DNA of 63,416 nucleotides from a virus. The stretch is taken from positions 1 to 63,416 of the IMG/VR virus record IMGVR_UViG_3300032265_001108; one strand, given 5' to 3'. Below, in pieces: positions 40,601 to 47,874 of the stretch; position 1 is the stretch's first letter; every line of letters begins with the position of its first letter. The notes beneath the pieces were generated by a model. It worked only from the letters and a program-made list of their open reading frames with translations, had not been told where the DNA came from and ran no database searches. The position numbers and the translations under genes are program-made.

Positions 40601-40909
40601 AGTTGATGTTGTTACCTTATTCTTTTCAGTTCTTGTAACATTAACTGCTACCTGTTGGGTCACTCCGGCAACATTATTGGTAATTTTAGTATTACCTTTG
40701 CCGCCGGACTGTATTATTACGAGATCACTTGCACTCTTTCTCCAGTTTTCAGGAATGTTAGCATCATTTTTACGAACTGCCGAAAGGGTAAAGTTGTAAG
40801 TGTATGATCTATATTTGTTTAAGGGATTGACAATAGATTGTTGTACAACCTGAGGGGACCCAGTTATAGCGCCGGTTGTTTTATTTTCTATGTTTGTTGA
40901 ATCGGCCAT
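37697..40909 (-). CDS. large baseplate hub candidate (possible gp27 equivalent)
   Basis: 1070 residues. The first ~690 are globular: the N-terminus has PLNKYRSYTYNFTLSAVR, then DMFIDNVEIDTLMGFD, FLLKMEFVGYPDS and YRCTGVPYND. A late segment (VNFDPKLVPFSGVYRVTKAN followed by FKQRLQILRIPGQ) resembles the ends of tail hub and gpD-like domains. Residues ~690-1070 are low-complexity Ala/Gly/Leu/Asn, probably helical and flexible. It sits between gp5 and gp53, where a gp27-type hub protein would be expected, and no other hub gene is present. Homology to gp27 itself is not visible. Confidence 0.5.
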   Translation of the reverse strand: MADSTNIENKTTGAITGSPQVVQQSIVNPLNKYRSYTYNFTLSAVRKNDANIPENWRKSASDLVIIQSGGKGNTKITNNVAGVTQQVAVNVTRTEKNKVTTSTDTVSYLDTTGVDIVNGFNKDSPGRFDMFIDNVEIDTLMGFDEKGGTTLPNKISFEVLEPYSINGFMEAMQVAAVAAGYPSYVQASFLLKMEFVGYPDSANFSSPQIVPKSTRYFLFAFNAVDVEITERGTRYRCTGVPYNDKGFGQPNVLNKALKMQGATVGSMLKNFIDGINKSIIKSDDASKNPVDAKNHDQYAIKFLDFDPAVGFKENSAGTAISNSKILELMRDNAVYGFQDPGQSTATTIAYVPGETIAQFSEGANIHECISSVIRDSEYSRNILKQLGKSGYPDEYGFVDYFLIRIEVENLAEIDDVSKKPFQKFTYVVSPYKIHYTKIPNYGSQQIDATKIKQISNKEYNYIYTGKNTDVLNFKLNFNSLYFEAVPAAMGNNDTPSSRNSAARDNAIEAKAAAENIDAGKKSSNGVVTTRVTVDSTKVQPQSGGKAGQVLDDPYAVMAINMHEAIVNSRASMLSGEIEIIGDPFYIATGGIGSYIPKPAGRGATEDGEADHCFGEVMITVNFKNPTDLNPKTGSVNFDPKLVPFSGVYRVTKANSMFKDGVFKQRLQILRIPGQILDDGVKPSNPADKLITAPNPADQFVTDTTLATAPSARLTDANALTLLGRGLPSPGLPGALSNFTAALGGLGGTVNSLLTQVGGAVQNGIGQLTSAASVYGEQISSAIRLKTAGLANLSATGNLNAAGTADQISNTLQNALPTNGTPAAVAASIGVASNLTSLANSLGSANQLGNVGNAVTAFTQGIPTDATAVADKLGFNPAQLAGLGADLKSKILSQATAIADQIPKGVDLTLAKNRGLVLDYIPADKLANIPATAPDAVAPQPVVDTAFLASIKAGGLKALASAYGVSSIANIPGGQLPTSEIQKLVGNSANTLLGLNLPGVDSNLLQGKLSSVQSQLAGVTGAVNSVEANISSVSGLVNGSLNNATNLASSVSSQFGSVSKGTSPLTNLMTG

Positions 40910-40910
40910 A

Positions 40911-41210
40911 TTAGTTTCCTAACGCGGCATTGATTGTGGTTAACTTTGGAAGATATATTTTTGTGCCGGCTACCATATCAAAGACGGGATCTTTAATTAT
41001 TGATTTATTTCTTACAGAAAATACCCACCATAGATTAACGTCACCATACAGGTCGTAGGCCAATAAGTCTGGTCTATTCTGATAATTGTTAGTGATCTGA
41101 AAAAGTATGTCGTCTGTCTGCACAGGAATATCTATAAAACTAACAACATCTAGATATCCCATATTCTGATTAGTCTTATGGTAAGGACTTGTTTTACTGT
41201 ATGAAGCCAT
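40911..41210 (-). CDS. gp53: baseplate wedge subunit gp53
   Basis: 99 residues, shorter than T4 gp53 (196). The core motif is intact: ITNNYQNRPDLLAYDLYGDV, NLWWVFSVRNKSIIKDPVFD, MVAGTKIYLP. In T4, gp53 holds adjacent wedges together, and its C-terminal part is LysM-like. Here the protein is essentially that conserved core. It begins one base before the stop of the upstream gene (coupled translation) and is followed by the hub candidate after one base. Confidence 0.85.
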   Translation of the reverse strand: MASYSKTSPYHKTNQNMGYLDVVSFIDIPVQTDDILFQITNNYQNRPDLLAYDLYGDVNLWWVFSVRNKSIIKDPVFDMVAGTKIYLPKLTTINAALGN

Positions 41211-42109
41211 TATAGGAATCCTGATTTTCTAATTGCATTATTATTCAACCATCCGTTGACTGAAACTTTTTGCTGTTCTTCTCTGCTGTATAATGGAATA
41301 CAGGTTATAGCAATAGTTGATATTGTTGGAACAGATGCTAATCCATATAAGGGTGCATACTTAGATGTTTTGTCTTTTCCTATTGTAAAGAAATCAACGC
41401 TATCGGGTAAATCATTTTTAAAACTAGTAATTGCAACAGGCACATTAGCTAGCATGAAATCTCCATAGGCATCTAATCTGCAGACTGGAGGAGGTGCTCC
41501 TCGATCTGCATCGAGGCCAAATCTCATTTTAGTTAAGGCTCTTAATAGATGTATTGTCGCTAGATAAACAGCGGCATCCTGTTCATTCTGCACAGTAAAT
41601 TTACCTGTGATGCTGAACGACCCTACACTGCTTCGTTGATAAAAATACTGAGTATAATTAGAATGCATGGGAGCTAGATTAGCATAGTCTGCTTTATGCT
41701 CATAACTAATCTGCGGAGTATAAGGAAATATGATACCACCGATCTTGTTGGCTGATAATTCTTCATTGCCGCCGACTGTGTTTTTTACTAGATAATCTGT
41801 TGGCACACGAATTTTAACTCTTAGGTCTTGATTAATAAGATTACCTTTAGAGTCTTTGACATTGACCACTGCGGCCTGGGGTTGTAGAGGCTGGGCTCCA
41901 GCCGGAACTCCTAATACTCCTCTAGCCAATTTTGTCAACGGACTAAAAAGATTAGCAACTCCGTTTTGCACACCTGCAACAAAATTATTAATGCCGCTGG
42001 CCAGTCCGGCACCCACTACACCATTTGAATTATCAATAATAGTTGCGGCGGCCATTCGAGCCGAGCTAGCTGCCGCTGTTTGATCCTGGTTAATAGGTGA
42101 GTCTGCCAT
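41210..42109 (-). CDS. tail tube cap/initiator protein (gp48/gp54-like)
   Basis: 299 residues, similar in size to T4 gp54 (320) and gp48 (364). After a flexible Ala/Asn-rich N-terminus, the conserved part runs LRVKIRVPTDYLVK, GGIIFPYTPQISYEHKADY, HSNYTQYFYQRSSVGSFSIT, GKFTVQNEQDAAVYLATIHL, LRALTKMRFG. These are typical of the tail-tube-like proteins that cap the baseplate hub and start tube polymerisation. Which of gp48 or gp54 it corresponds to cannot be decided. It is the first gene of the 32-kb minus-strand operon, with an AAGGAA Shine-Dalgarno and a late-type promoter variant. Confidence 0.75.
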   Translation of the reverse strand: MADSPINQDQTAAASSARMAAATIIDNSNGVVGAGLASGINNFVAGVQNGVANLFSPLTKLARGVLGVPAGAQPLQPQAAVVNVKDSKGNLINQDLRVKIRVPTDYLVKNTVGGNEELSANKIGGIIFPYTPQISYEHKADYANLAPMHSNYTQYFYQRSSVGSFSITGKFTVQNEQDAAVYLATIHLLRALTKMRFGLDADRGAPPPVCRLDAYGDFMLANVPVAITSFKNDLPDSVDFFTIGKDKTSKYAPLYGLASVPTISTIAITCIPLYSREEQQKVSVNGWLNNNAIRKSGFL

Positions 42110-42126
42110 ATAGTTCCTTAGTACTG

Positions 42127-42134
42127 TATTTACC
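42127..42134 (-). promoter_or_regulatory. late-type promoter variant heading the baseplate operon (GGTAAATA)
   Basis: GGTAAATA on the minus strand followed by CAGTACTAAGGAA, 17 bases before the ATG at 42109. It has two mismatches to TATAAATA. The same variant occurs before the 58689 gene. Confidence 0.4.
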
Positions 42135-42165
42135 CGCTAAATAAAATGCGTACTTAATACCGTGG

Positions 42166-42193
42166 TTGACATAGCCAATTTTTGTGTTATACT
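42166..42193 (+). promoter_or_regulatory. sigma70-type promoter for gene 55
   Basis: TTGACA (42166-42171), 16 bases, TATACT (42188-42193). It lies upstream of the ATG at 42222, with AAGGAAA at 42201 as ribosome-binding site. This rules out the in-frame GTG at 42162 as start. Confidence 0.75.
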
Positions 42194-42221
42194 CACTAAT
42201 AAGGAAAATAATAATAATAAG

Positions 42222-43145
42222 ATGATGATCATACCAACTACCCGAAAGGTCAAGTACTTAAACAACAGAGATTTATTAGCAGAAATACATCGTTCAAAAT
42301 GCTCGTTCTCTAGTTTTACTAAACCAGAATATATGCAGTACGATTTAATTTTGCCAGATGTTAGCAAAATAAATGTACGAACTATCGCAGAAGCTAAACG
42401 CAATAGAGCTAAAAGGATAGGGTTAATTGCATTTGGAACTGCGAGGGTTGCAGGCGATAAGAAAATTAAACTATCTGAATGTACTCCGGACTATAAAACT
42501 GTAGGTAAAACCGAAGTTGTGATTAGAGTAATGTCCTTTGACCACATTCCGCTTGCCCCCGGAAGAAAGAAAACTACCAAGACCAAAGCCGACAGCTATG
42601 AAAAAGTAAATTTTCCACCGTTTCAACATTGGAAGTATGACGACGCTGATCCTGATTCTCTAATATGTGTAGGTAAGAGTCACTGGAAAGGCCCGGTAGA
42701 TACTGGAATTTTTTCTAAAGATCATGGTCGAATTACAGAAAATCTAGGCAGGATGTACATCAAATTATCTGAACGATATGCACAGCGTAGCAACTGGCGT
42801 GGCTATACCTACATTGAAGAAATGAAGGGACAGGCTATTCTACAGCTAAGCCAAATTGGACTACAATTCGATGAATCAAAATCAGAAAATCCGTTTGCCT
42901 ACTACACCGCGGCGGTGACAAATTCGTTTACTCGTATTCTAAATATTGAAAAGAAGAGTCAAAATATTCGTGACGACCTACTTGAAGAAGCAGGGTTGAC
43001 TCCAAGTTTAACTCGTCAAAACAGTCAAGAGTATGCTGAAGAAATTGCTCGTCAAGCAGAACTATATAAGAATATGCGCATGCCCAAGAGCGAAGAAGAT
43101 CCAGAAGAAGATATAGAAGAAGAAGATAACACCAAAGAGGTTTGA
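42222..43145 (+). CDS. gp55: late transcription sigma factor gp55 (with large insertion)
   Basis: 307 residues from the ATG pair at 42222/42225; T4 gp55 is 185. The C-terminal half carries the T4 late sigma core: GRITENLGRMYIKLSERYA, NWRGYTYIEEMKGQAIL, KSENPFAYYTAAVTNSFTRI, corresponding to sigma region 2. The N-terminal KVKYLNNRDLLAEIHRSK also fits gp55. About 120 residues lie between the two, containing PLAPGRKKTTKTKA and FPPFQHWKYDD, and have no T4 counterpart. The C-terminus is a Glu/Asp tail. Host-type promoter use fits middle expression. It would recognise the NATAAATA promoters listed here. Confidence 0.85.
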   Translation: MMIIPTTRKVKYLNNRDLLAEIHRSKCSFSSFTKPEYMQYDLILPDVSKINVRTIAEAKRNRAKRIGLIAFGTARVAGDKKIKLSECTPDYKTVGKTEVVIRVMSFDHIPLAPGRKKTTKTKADSYEKVNFPPFQHWKYDDADPDSLICVGKSHWKGPVDTGIFSKDHGRITENLGRMYIKLSERYAQRSNWRGYTYIEEMKGQAILQLSQIGLQFDESKSENPFAYYTAAVTNSFTRILNIEKKSQNIRDDLLEEAGLTPSLTRQNSQEYAEEIARQAELYKNMRMPKSEEDPEEDIEEEDNTKEV

Positions 43146-43170
43146 CTTTAATCATAATACCTGCTACACT
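43142..43170 (+). promoter_or_regulatory. sigma70-type promoter for genes 47 and 46
   Basis: TTGACT (43142-43147), 17 bases, TACACT (43165-43170). It overlaps the gene 55 stop codon. AGGAG at 43177 serves the ATG at 43190. Confidence 0.6.
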
Positions 43171-43189
43171 TTTAATAGGAGAATAATTT

Positions 43190-44203
43190 ATGCCCTTGTT
43201 TAAAAAGGTAGCGTGTTTTACTGACATACACTTTGGTTTGAAAAGCAATTCCACAACTCATCTAAGAGATTGTGAAGAATTCGTAGATTGGTTTATTGCC
43301 TCTGCCAAAGAGCAAGGATGTGAAACTTGTATCTTTCTTGGAGATTGGAGCCATAATCGAAACAGCCTAAATTTATTTACGCTGGATTCAAGTCTTAGAT
43401 GCTTGGAAAAGCTAGGAGCTGCCTTTGAACAGTTCTTCTGGTTTCCTGGCAACCATGATCTATTTTACAAAGACAAGCGTGACATTCATTCGAGTGCGTT
43501 TGGTCGGCACATTCCAGGCGTCACTGTTGTAGACAGTATATTGACCCGGGATGATGTCACGCTTGTGCCCTGGCTGGTAGGCGATGAATGGAAAGACATT
43601 AGCAAAGTAAAGAGCAAATACATGTTTGGTCACTTTGAGTTGCCATTGTTCTATATGAACGCTATGGTACAGATGCCCGATCACGGAGAACTACAGGCCG
43701 CACACTTTAAACATCAGGACTATGTTTTCAGTGGCCACTTCCATCAACGCCAGAATAAAGATAAAATCTGGTATATCGGAAATGCGTTTCCCCATAACTT
43801 TGCGGATGCATGGGACGATAAAAGAGGCATGATGATACTAGAATGGGATGGTACTCCGGAATTTATCGATTGGCCCAATTGTCCTAAATATCGTGTTATT
43901 AAATTAAGCGACCTAATTGATCAAGAGGATTCTATCATGAAGGGCAAGATGCACCTAAAGGTTAATCTAGATATTGATATCAGCTATGAAGAAGCAAACT
44001 TTTTGAAAGAAGAGTTTACCAAGAAACATGATATCCGTGAAATAAGTCTAATCCAAGATAAAACAAATCTCGACGGATCAATAGACGATAACCCAGATGC
44101 AAAGTTTGAAAGTGTTGATCAGATCGTTACCGAACAATTGATCAGTATCGAATCTGAGCAATTTAATAAAAACATCTTACTTGAAATTTATAATAATCTC
44201 TAA
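43190..44203 (+). CDS. gp47: recombination endonuclease subunit gp47 (Mre11/SbcD-like)
   Basis: 337 residues, matching T4 gp47 (339). Calcineurin-like phosphoesterase motifs are in order: FTDIHFG (10-16), GDWSH (51-55), GNHD (87-90), FGHFELP (~147) and SGHFHQR (~182). It binds two metal ions and supplies nuclease activity to the gp46/gp47 complex that resects DNA ends for recombination-dependent replication. Its stop overlaps the gene 46 start (TAATG), so the two subunits are coupled. Confidence 0.95.
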   Translation: MPLFKKVACFTDIHFGLKSNSTTHLRDCEEFVDWFIASAKEQGCETCIFLGDWSHNRNSLNLFTLDSSLRCLEKLGAAFEQFFWFPGNHDLFYKDKRDIHSSAFGRHIPGVTVVDSILTRDDVTLVPWLVGDEWKDISKVKSKYMFGHFELPLFYMNAMVQMPDHGELQAAHFKHQDYVFSGHFHQRQNKDKIWYIGNAFPHNFADAWDDKRGMMILEWDGTPEFIDWPNCPKYRVIKLSDLIDQEDSIMKGKMHLKVNLDIDISYEEANFLKEEFTKKHDIREISLIQDKTNLDGSIDDNPDAKFESVDQIVTEQLISIESEQFNKNILLEIYNNL

Positions 44204-45984
44204 TGTTACTAAAAAATATTACTGTAAAAAACTTTATGAGTGTGGGTCAACAGACGCAAGCTGTTGATTTTGATAAGGAACACTTAACTTTAGTACTAGG
44301 TAGCAATTTAGATCTGGGCGGGGACGACACTGGATCTCGCAACGGTACTGGAAAAACTACGATCATTAATGCTCTTAGCTATGCGCTATATGGGCAAGCA
44401 CTTACCAACATCCGCAAAGAAAACTTGATCAATAAGACCAACGGTAAAGCCATGCTGGTAACTGTTGAGTTCGAAATCAGTGGATCGAAATACAAGATCG
44501 AGCGGGGTCGCAAGCCTAATCTACTTAAATTGTATGTCAATGATGTGCAGGTTAAAACAGACGATGCAGAGGACGAAAGCCAGGGCGACAGCAGAGAAAC
44601 ACAAAAAGCCATTGAACAACTGTTAGGTATGAGTCATACCATGTTCAAGCATCTGTTGGCGCTTAATACCTATACCGAACCATTCCTGTCAATGAAGGCT
44701 GCGGATCAGAGAGAAGTCATTGAACAACTGCTAGGTATTACACTATTAAGTGAAAAAGCTGAACTGTTAAAAATAGAAATTAAAGAAAACAAAGACAAGA
44801 TACAGGCAGAACAGTACAAAATTGAAGGTATTAAAGCTGCCAACGATAATGTACAAAAAAGTATTGACAGTTTAACTATCAAAAGTAGTGCTTGGGAAAA
44901 CAAAAAAGAAAATGATTTAACTTCTTTACTCAACAGTATCCATACTTTAACAGAAGTTGATATCGAAGGCGAACTGTTGGCGCATGCCGAATTAAAAACT
45001 TGGCTCGACAATGATTCTAAACTAACAGGTCTTAGAAAACAAAAGGCCACACTGGAATCTGCGGCTATACAGGGTGAAAAGACTCTTAACAAATATCTAA
45101 ACGAATTAGAAAAATTAAGTAGCAAGCAATGCCCTGCCTGTGAACAGGACTTGCACGATCACAAGCATGAAGAAATGACAGCGGCTTCGATCAAGCATGT
45201 AGAAGAAGCTACTACATATCTTGATAAGATTAAAAAAGATCGCGCAGATATTTCTGCCGCGATAGATACAATTGGCGAACAACCTCGTAAGCCGCAGACA
45301 TTCTATGACACAGAAGCTGAAGCACTGGGACATAAGAACAACCTAGACAGTTTAGAAAAGAAAATAACAGACAGAGCCGAAGAGTCAAATCCCTATAATG
45401 AACAGATTGAAGAGCTAAAGAAAACTGCGATTCAGGAAATCAGATGGGATACTGTTAACGAACTTACTAAGTTAAAAGACCATCAGGAGTTTTTGTATAA
45501 ACTGTTAACGAATAAAGATAGCTTTGTTCGTAAAAAGATTATTGATCAAAACTTAACCTACTTGAACAAGCGGCTGACCTACTATATCGACAAGCTAGGA
45601 CTACCACATCAGGTTGTGTTCCAAAATGATTTAAGCATCGAGATTACTCAGTTAGGCCAAGATTTGGATTTCGACAATCTGAGCCGCGGTGAAAGAAATC
45701 GTTTAATACTTTCTATGAGTTTTGCCTTCCGAGATGTTTGGGAAGGTCTTTACCAAAGTATCAATCTACTGTTCATTGACGAGCTAGTAGATGCCGGAAT
45801 GGATGCCGCAGGAGTTGAATCGGCCTTGGCTGTACTGAAGAAAATGGCCCGAGAACGAAATAAGAACATTTATCTCATATCCCACAAGGATGAATTAGTG
45901 GGTCGTGTAAATAATGTTCTTCGAGTAGTTAAGGAAAACGGATTTACTTCTTACTCAAATTCTGCAGACTATGTTGACGCCTGA
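44203..45984 (+). CDS. gp46: recombination endonuclease subunit gp46 (Rad50/SbcC-like)
   Basis: 593 residues (T4 gp46 has 560). The Walker A is GTGKTT at ~48-53, the zinc hook is CPAC at 310-313 at the tip of two long coiled coils, the ABC signature is LSRGERNR at 493-500, and the Walker B is LLFIDE near 522. It is the ATPase partner of gp47. The P-loop is preceded by a Gly/Asp loop (LDLGGDDTGSRN), as in phage homologues. The last 14 bases overlap the next gene. Confidence 0.95.
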   Translation: MLLKNITVKNFMSVGQQTQAVDFDKEHLTLVLGSNLDLGGDDTGSRNGTGKTTIINALSYALYGQALTNIRKENLINKTNGKAMLVTVEFEISGSKYKIERGRKPNLLKLYVNDVQVKTDDAEDESQGDSRETQKAIEQLLGMSHTMFKHLLALNTYTEPFLSMKAADQREVIEQLLGITLLSEKAELLKIEIKENKDKIQAEQYKIEGIKAANDNVQKSIDSLTIKSSAWENKKENDLTSLLNSIHTLTEVDIEGELLAHAELKTWLDNDSKLTGLRKQKATLESAAIQGEKTLNKYLNELEKLSSKQCPACEQDLHDHKHEEMTAASIKHVEEATTYLDKIKKDRADISAAIDTIGEQPRKPQTFYDTEAEALGHKNNLDSLEKKITDRAEESNPYNEQIEELKKTAIQEIRWDTVNELTKLKDHQEFLYKLLTNKDSFVRKKIIDQNLTYLNKRLTYYIDKLGLPHQVVFQNDLSIEITQLGQDLDFDNLSRGERNRLILSMSFAFRDVWEGLYQSINLLFIDELVDAGMDAAGVESALAVLKKMARERNKNIYLISHKDELVGRVNNVLRVVKENGFTSYSNSADYVDA

Positions 45985-46285
45985 GCTAAACAAGTATAAG
46001 GAAACATATAATCAAATGATTATATTGTTAACCGAGTATCATAACAGACATCAAGAGTTTCTCAACAATGTCAGTTATGCGGGCGGAGTAGATTTACGCA
46101 GGACAATGAAAAAAATCATTGCCGCGGATAGAGAACTCATGAAGGGCACTAAAGCAGTACACGATGAGATGATTAAAAATCTCAAAGACATGCGCAGGGC
46201 CAAGCGAGAGAAAAATAGAGAAGTAAAGAAGAAAAAATTAAATGACATGGCTTTATCAAAATCAAGTAGTGGAGACTCTTCCTGA
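45971..46285 (+). CDS. small basic helical phage protein
   Basis: 104 residues, highly charged. An N-terminal helix (YKETYNQMIILLTEYHNRHQ) leads into a Lys/Arg-rich helix (MRRAKREKNREVKKKKLNDM), which could bind nucleic acid, and a short serine tail. Homologue-like proteins follow gene 46 in other T4-like phages of aquatic bacteria. It overlaps gene 46 by 14 bases and the following GIY-YIG gene by 44 bases, so it is expressed with the recombination operon. No function is known. Confidence 0.6.
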   Translation: MLTPELNKYKETYNQMIILLTEYHNRHQEFLNNVSYAGGVDLRRTMKKIIAADRELMKGTKAVHDEMIKNLKDMRRAKREKNREVKKKKLNDMALSKSSSGDSS

Positions 46286-46670
46286 GGATTGTATAGGCTT
46301 TGTTTACATTATCACTAACAATACTACAAATAGAAAATATATTGGCAAAAAATTAGCAAAATTTAGTAAAACGACCTACAAGACTGTAAAGTTAAAGAAC
46401 GGCACGAAGAAAAAGAAGAAAATCAGAAGTAAAATAGATAGTGACTGGCAAGAATATTATGGATCTAACATTGAATTAAACAAAGATGTTGAACAGTTAG
46501 GCAAAGACAACTTCACTAGAGAAATACTGTATTATTGCAAAAGCAAATCAGAATGTAGTTACATTGAGGCCCGCGAACAATTCGACCGCAAAGTACTAGA
46601 ATCTACAGACTACTATAATGGACATATACAGGTCCGTGTACATGGCTCCCACATAATCAAGAAAATTTAG
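46242..46670 (+). CDS. GIY-YIG-type nuclease domain protein
   Basis: 142 residues. GFVYIITNNTTNRKYIGKK (residues 19-37) is the first half of a GIY-YIG nuclease domain, with the two tyrosine motifs about 10 residues apart. DWQEYYGSN and FTREILYYCKSKSECSYIEA follow, with the expected catalytic-region helix and glutamates. A lysine-rich insert (LKNGTKKKKKIRSK) lies between. It resembles freestanding Seg-like phage nucleases, but no DNA-binding C-terminal domain is present. Whether it is mobile or has a cellular role cannot be decided. The start lies 44 bases inside the preceding gene; no later start retains the motif. Confidence 0.65.
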   Translation: MTWLYQNQVVETLPEDCIGFVYIITNNTTNRKYIGKKLAKFSKTTYKTVKLKNGTKKKKKIRSKIDSDWQEYYGSNIELNKDVEQLGKDNFTREILYYCKSKSECSYIEAREQFDRKVLESTDYYNGHIQVRVHGSHIIKKI

Positions 46671-46690
46671 TTTACTTAAACGGTAAAAAG

Positions 46691-47102
46691 CAAGCGCAGG
46701 CTAATTTCGTGCGCCCTAAACCTGGACCTCGGGTCACAGGGATGGAAATCTCTCGCCGTTAAGAGTACTCAATCAGTATCCTTTACAGGACCAAGATCGC
46801 AAATTCGCCGCGGTTTGATTGTTTGAAGATATAGAAAAAGGCAAGAAGGAAGGGAGAAAAACCCTGGATATACAAATGCGTTAGTGTGCATCTGTATATT
46901 GCCGTTGAATGAAGACAGAGCTCGTGGTACCGGTCAACCGCCACTGTAACGCTCTAACACTAAGTGACTGTTCGAACTCGGATAATGTCATTTTCGCCCT
47001 GAGCGGGCGAAGTGTGACCAAAGAATCTGGATAATACTTAAACATCTTCGATGTAAATATGCTCTGAGCGTGAGCGAAAGAGCAAACGAACGCAGTTCGT
47101 TT
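46691..47102 (+). ncRNA. candidate structured non-coding RNA / long structured leader
   Basis: The 469 bases between 46670 and 47140 contain no credible gene on either strand but hold many stem-loops. These include GCGCA/TGCGC (46694-46714); CCTGGACC/GGTCACAGG (46721-46740, one bulge); TTAGTGT (46881) with ACACTAA (46957) enclosing GAGC/GCTC, GTGG/CCAC and CGGT/ACCG; AAGTGAC (46962)/GTCATTT (46987); TTCGCCC (46993)/GGGCGAA (47005); ACATC/GATGT (47042-47054); GCTCT/AGAGC (47061-47083); and AAACGAAC/GTTCGTTT (47084-47102). The area looks richer in G+C than its surroundings. Strand is assumed from flanking genes. No match to tRNA, tmRNA or RNase P features was seen. Confidence 0.5.
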
Positions 47103-47109
47103 ATAAATA
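47102..47109 (+). promoter_or_regulatory. T4-type late promoter for the 47140 gene
   Basis: TATAAATA, overlapping the last base of the 8-bp hairpin at 47084-47102. Downstream come AAAGAT/ATCTTT (47110-47125, a 6-bp hairpin) and the palindrome AAGGAATTCCTT (47126-47137), which contains the Shine-Dalgarno of the ATG at 47140. Confidence 0.7.
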
Positions 47110-47139
47110 AAAGATAACAATCTTTAAGGAATTCCTTGT

Positions 47140-47874
47140 ATGCTTATTAATGAACTAATATTAGAAAATCAACAGTTAGATGAACTGAGCTTTGCCGGAG
47201 TAGGTAAAGGGATCGGACAGGTTGCATCTGGCGTTGGACAAGCTGTAGGTGGTATTAAAGGTGCATACCAGGGTGTTAAACAACGATACTCTCAAGGTAA
47301 ACAACAGGCACAACAAGGCGCCTATAATGCTGTAACAGGTGGCGGACAGCAACAACCTGCACCTGCTCAGAATACTCAAGCAACTACTCCAGCAAATGGA
47401 GCCGCACCTAGTGCTACTGCACAGCCGGCAGCAACTAGTGCTCCTTCTCAAAATACACAGCAAGCAAATCCTCAAGATGCAGGCGACGGTAGGATTGAAC
47501 CAACACCGTCGCCTGAACCTGCGCAAGGACAACAACCGGCTGCAACAACACCCCCATCTGGTCAAGCTACTACACCTCCGGCAGCGGGTGCTCCGGCAGC
47601 GGGTGCTCCGGCAGCGGGTGCTCCGGCTGAAGAACCGCCAGCCGCACCAGATGCGACACAAGCACCAGCGGGCAACACCCGTGCTAGAATGGGTGCTCCA
47701 GAAGGACGCAAGGCTGTAGATCAAGCGGTCTCTACAGTAAAACAGGTGCGTAGTGATCGTAGAGCACAGGTAGTTAACTACGGAAAACAACAATTTGACG
47801 CACTAGCAGGTGCGGCCCCTACAGCAGAAAGTCGTGTAGGCTATCGTAGTCGTTTCTTAGATATGGATATTTAA
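47140..47874 (+). CDS. low-complexity Ala/Pro/Gln-rich phage protein
   Basis: 244 residues. A short N-terminal helix (MLINELILENQQLDEL) is followed by a glycine-rich stretch (GVGKGIGQVASGVGQAVGG). Then come ~120 residues dominated by Ala, Pro, Gln and Thr that include four AAGAP-like units, and a basic helical C-terminus (KAVDQAVSTVKQVRSDRRAQ) ending RSRFLDMDI. Nothing identifies a function. The late promoter and position next to tail and head genes suggest a virion or assembly protein. Its stop interlocks with that of the frameshifted chaperone gene on the other strand (TTAA at 47871-47874). Confidence 0.55.
   Translation: MLINELILENQQLDELSFAGVGKGIGQVASGVGQAVGGIKGAYQGVKQRYSQGKQQAQQGAYNAVTGGGQQQPAPAQNTQATTPANGAAPSATAQPAATSAPSQNTQQANPQDAGDGRIEPTPSPEPAQGQQPAATTPPSGQATTPPAAGAPAAGAPAAGAPAEEPPAAPDATQAPAGNTRARMGAPEGRKAVDQAVSTVKQVRSDRRAQVVNYGKQQFDALAGAAPTAESRVGYRSRFLDMDI
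47578..47622 (+). repeat. 15-base tandem repeat, three exact copies
   Basis: CCGGCAGCGGGTGCT at 47578, 47593 and 47608, encoding Pro-Ala-Ala-Gly-Ala each time, inside the low-complexity gene. Copy number may vary between strains. Confidence 0.95.

Noticed and set aside
42162-42221. Earlier GTG start for gp55
   Set aside because: It lies within the -35/-10 promoter, with the only Shine-Dalgarno downstream of it; the ATG at 42222 is consistent.
46881-47120. 79-residue minus-strand ORF in the structured gap
   Set aside because: No ribosome-binding site or recognisable pattern, and the DNA is better explained by nested stem-loops.
46671-47139. tRNA, tmRNA or group I intron in the structured gap
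   Set aside because: TTCGAAC near 46971 suggested a T-loop but the flanking bases do not make a T-arm, and no acceptor or anticodon stems fit. AAGATATAG near 46826 resembles an intron S element but no matching R element or split gene is seen.
47176-47793. 205-residue minus-strand ORF opposite the Ala/Pro-rich gene
   Set aside because: Cys/Arg/Ser-rich shadow of a low-complexity frame; the plus-strand gene has promoter and Shine-Dalgarno.
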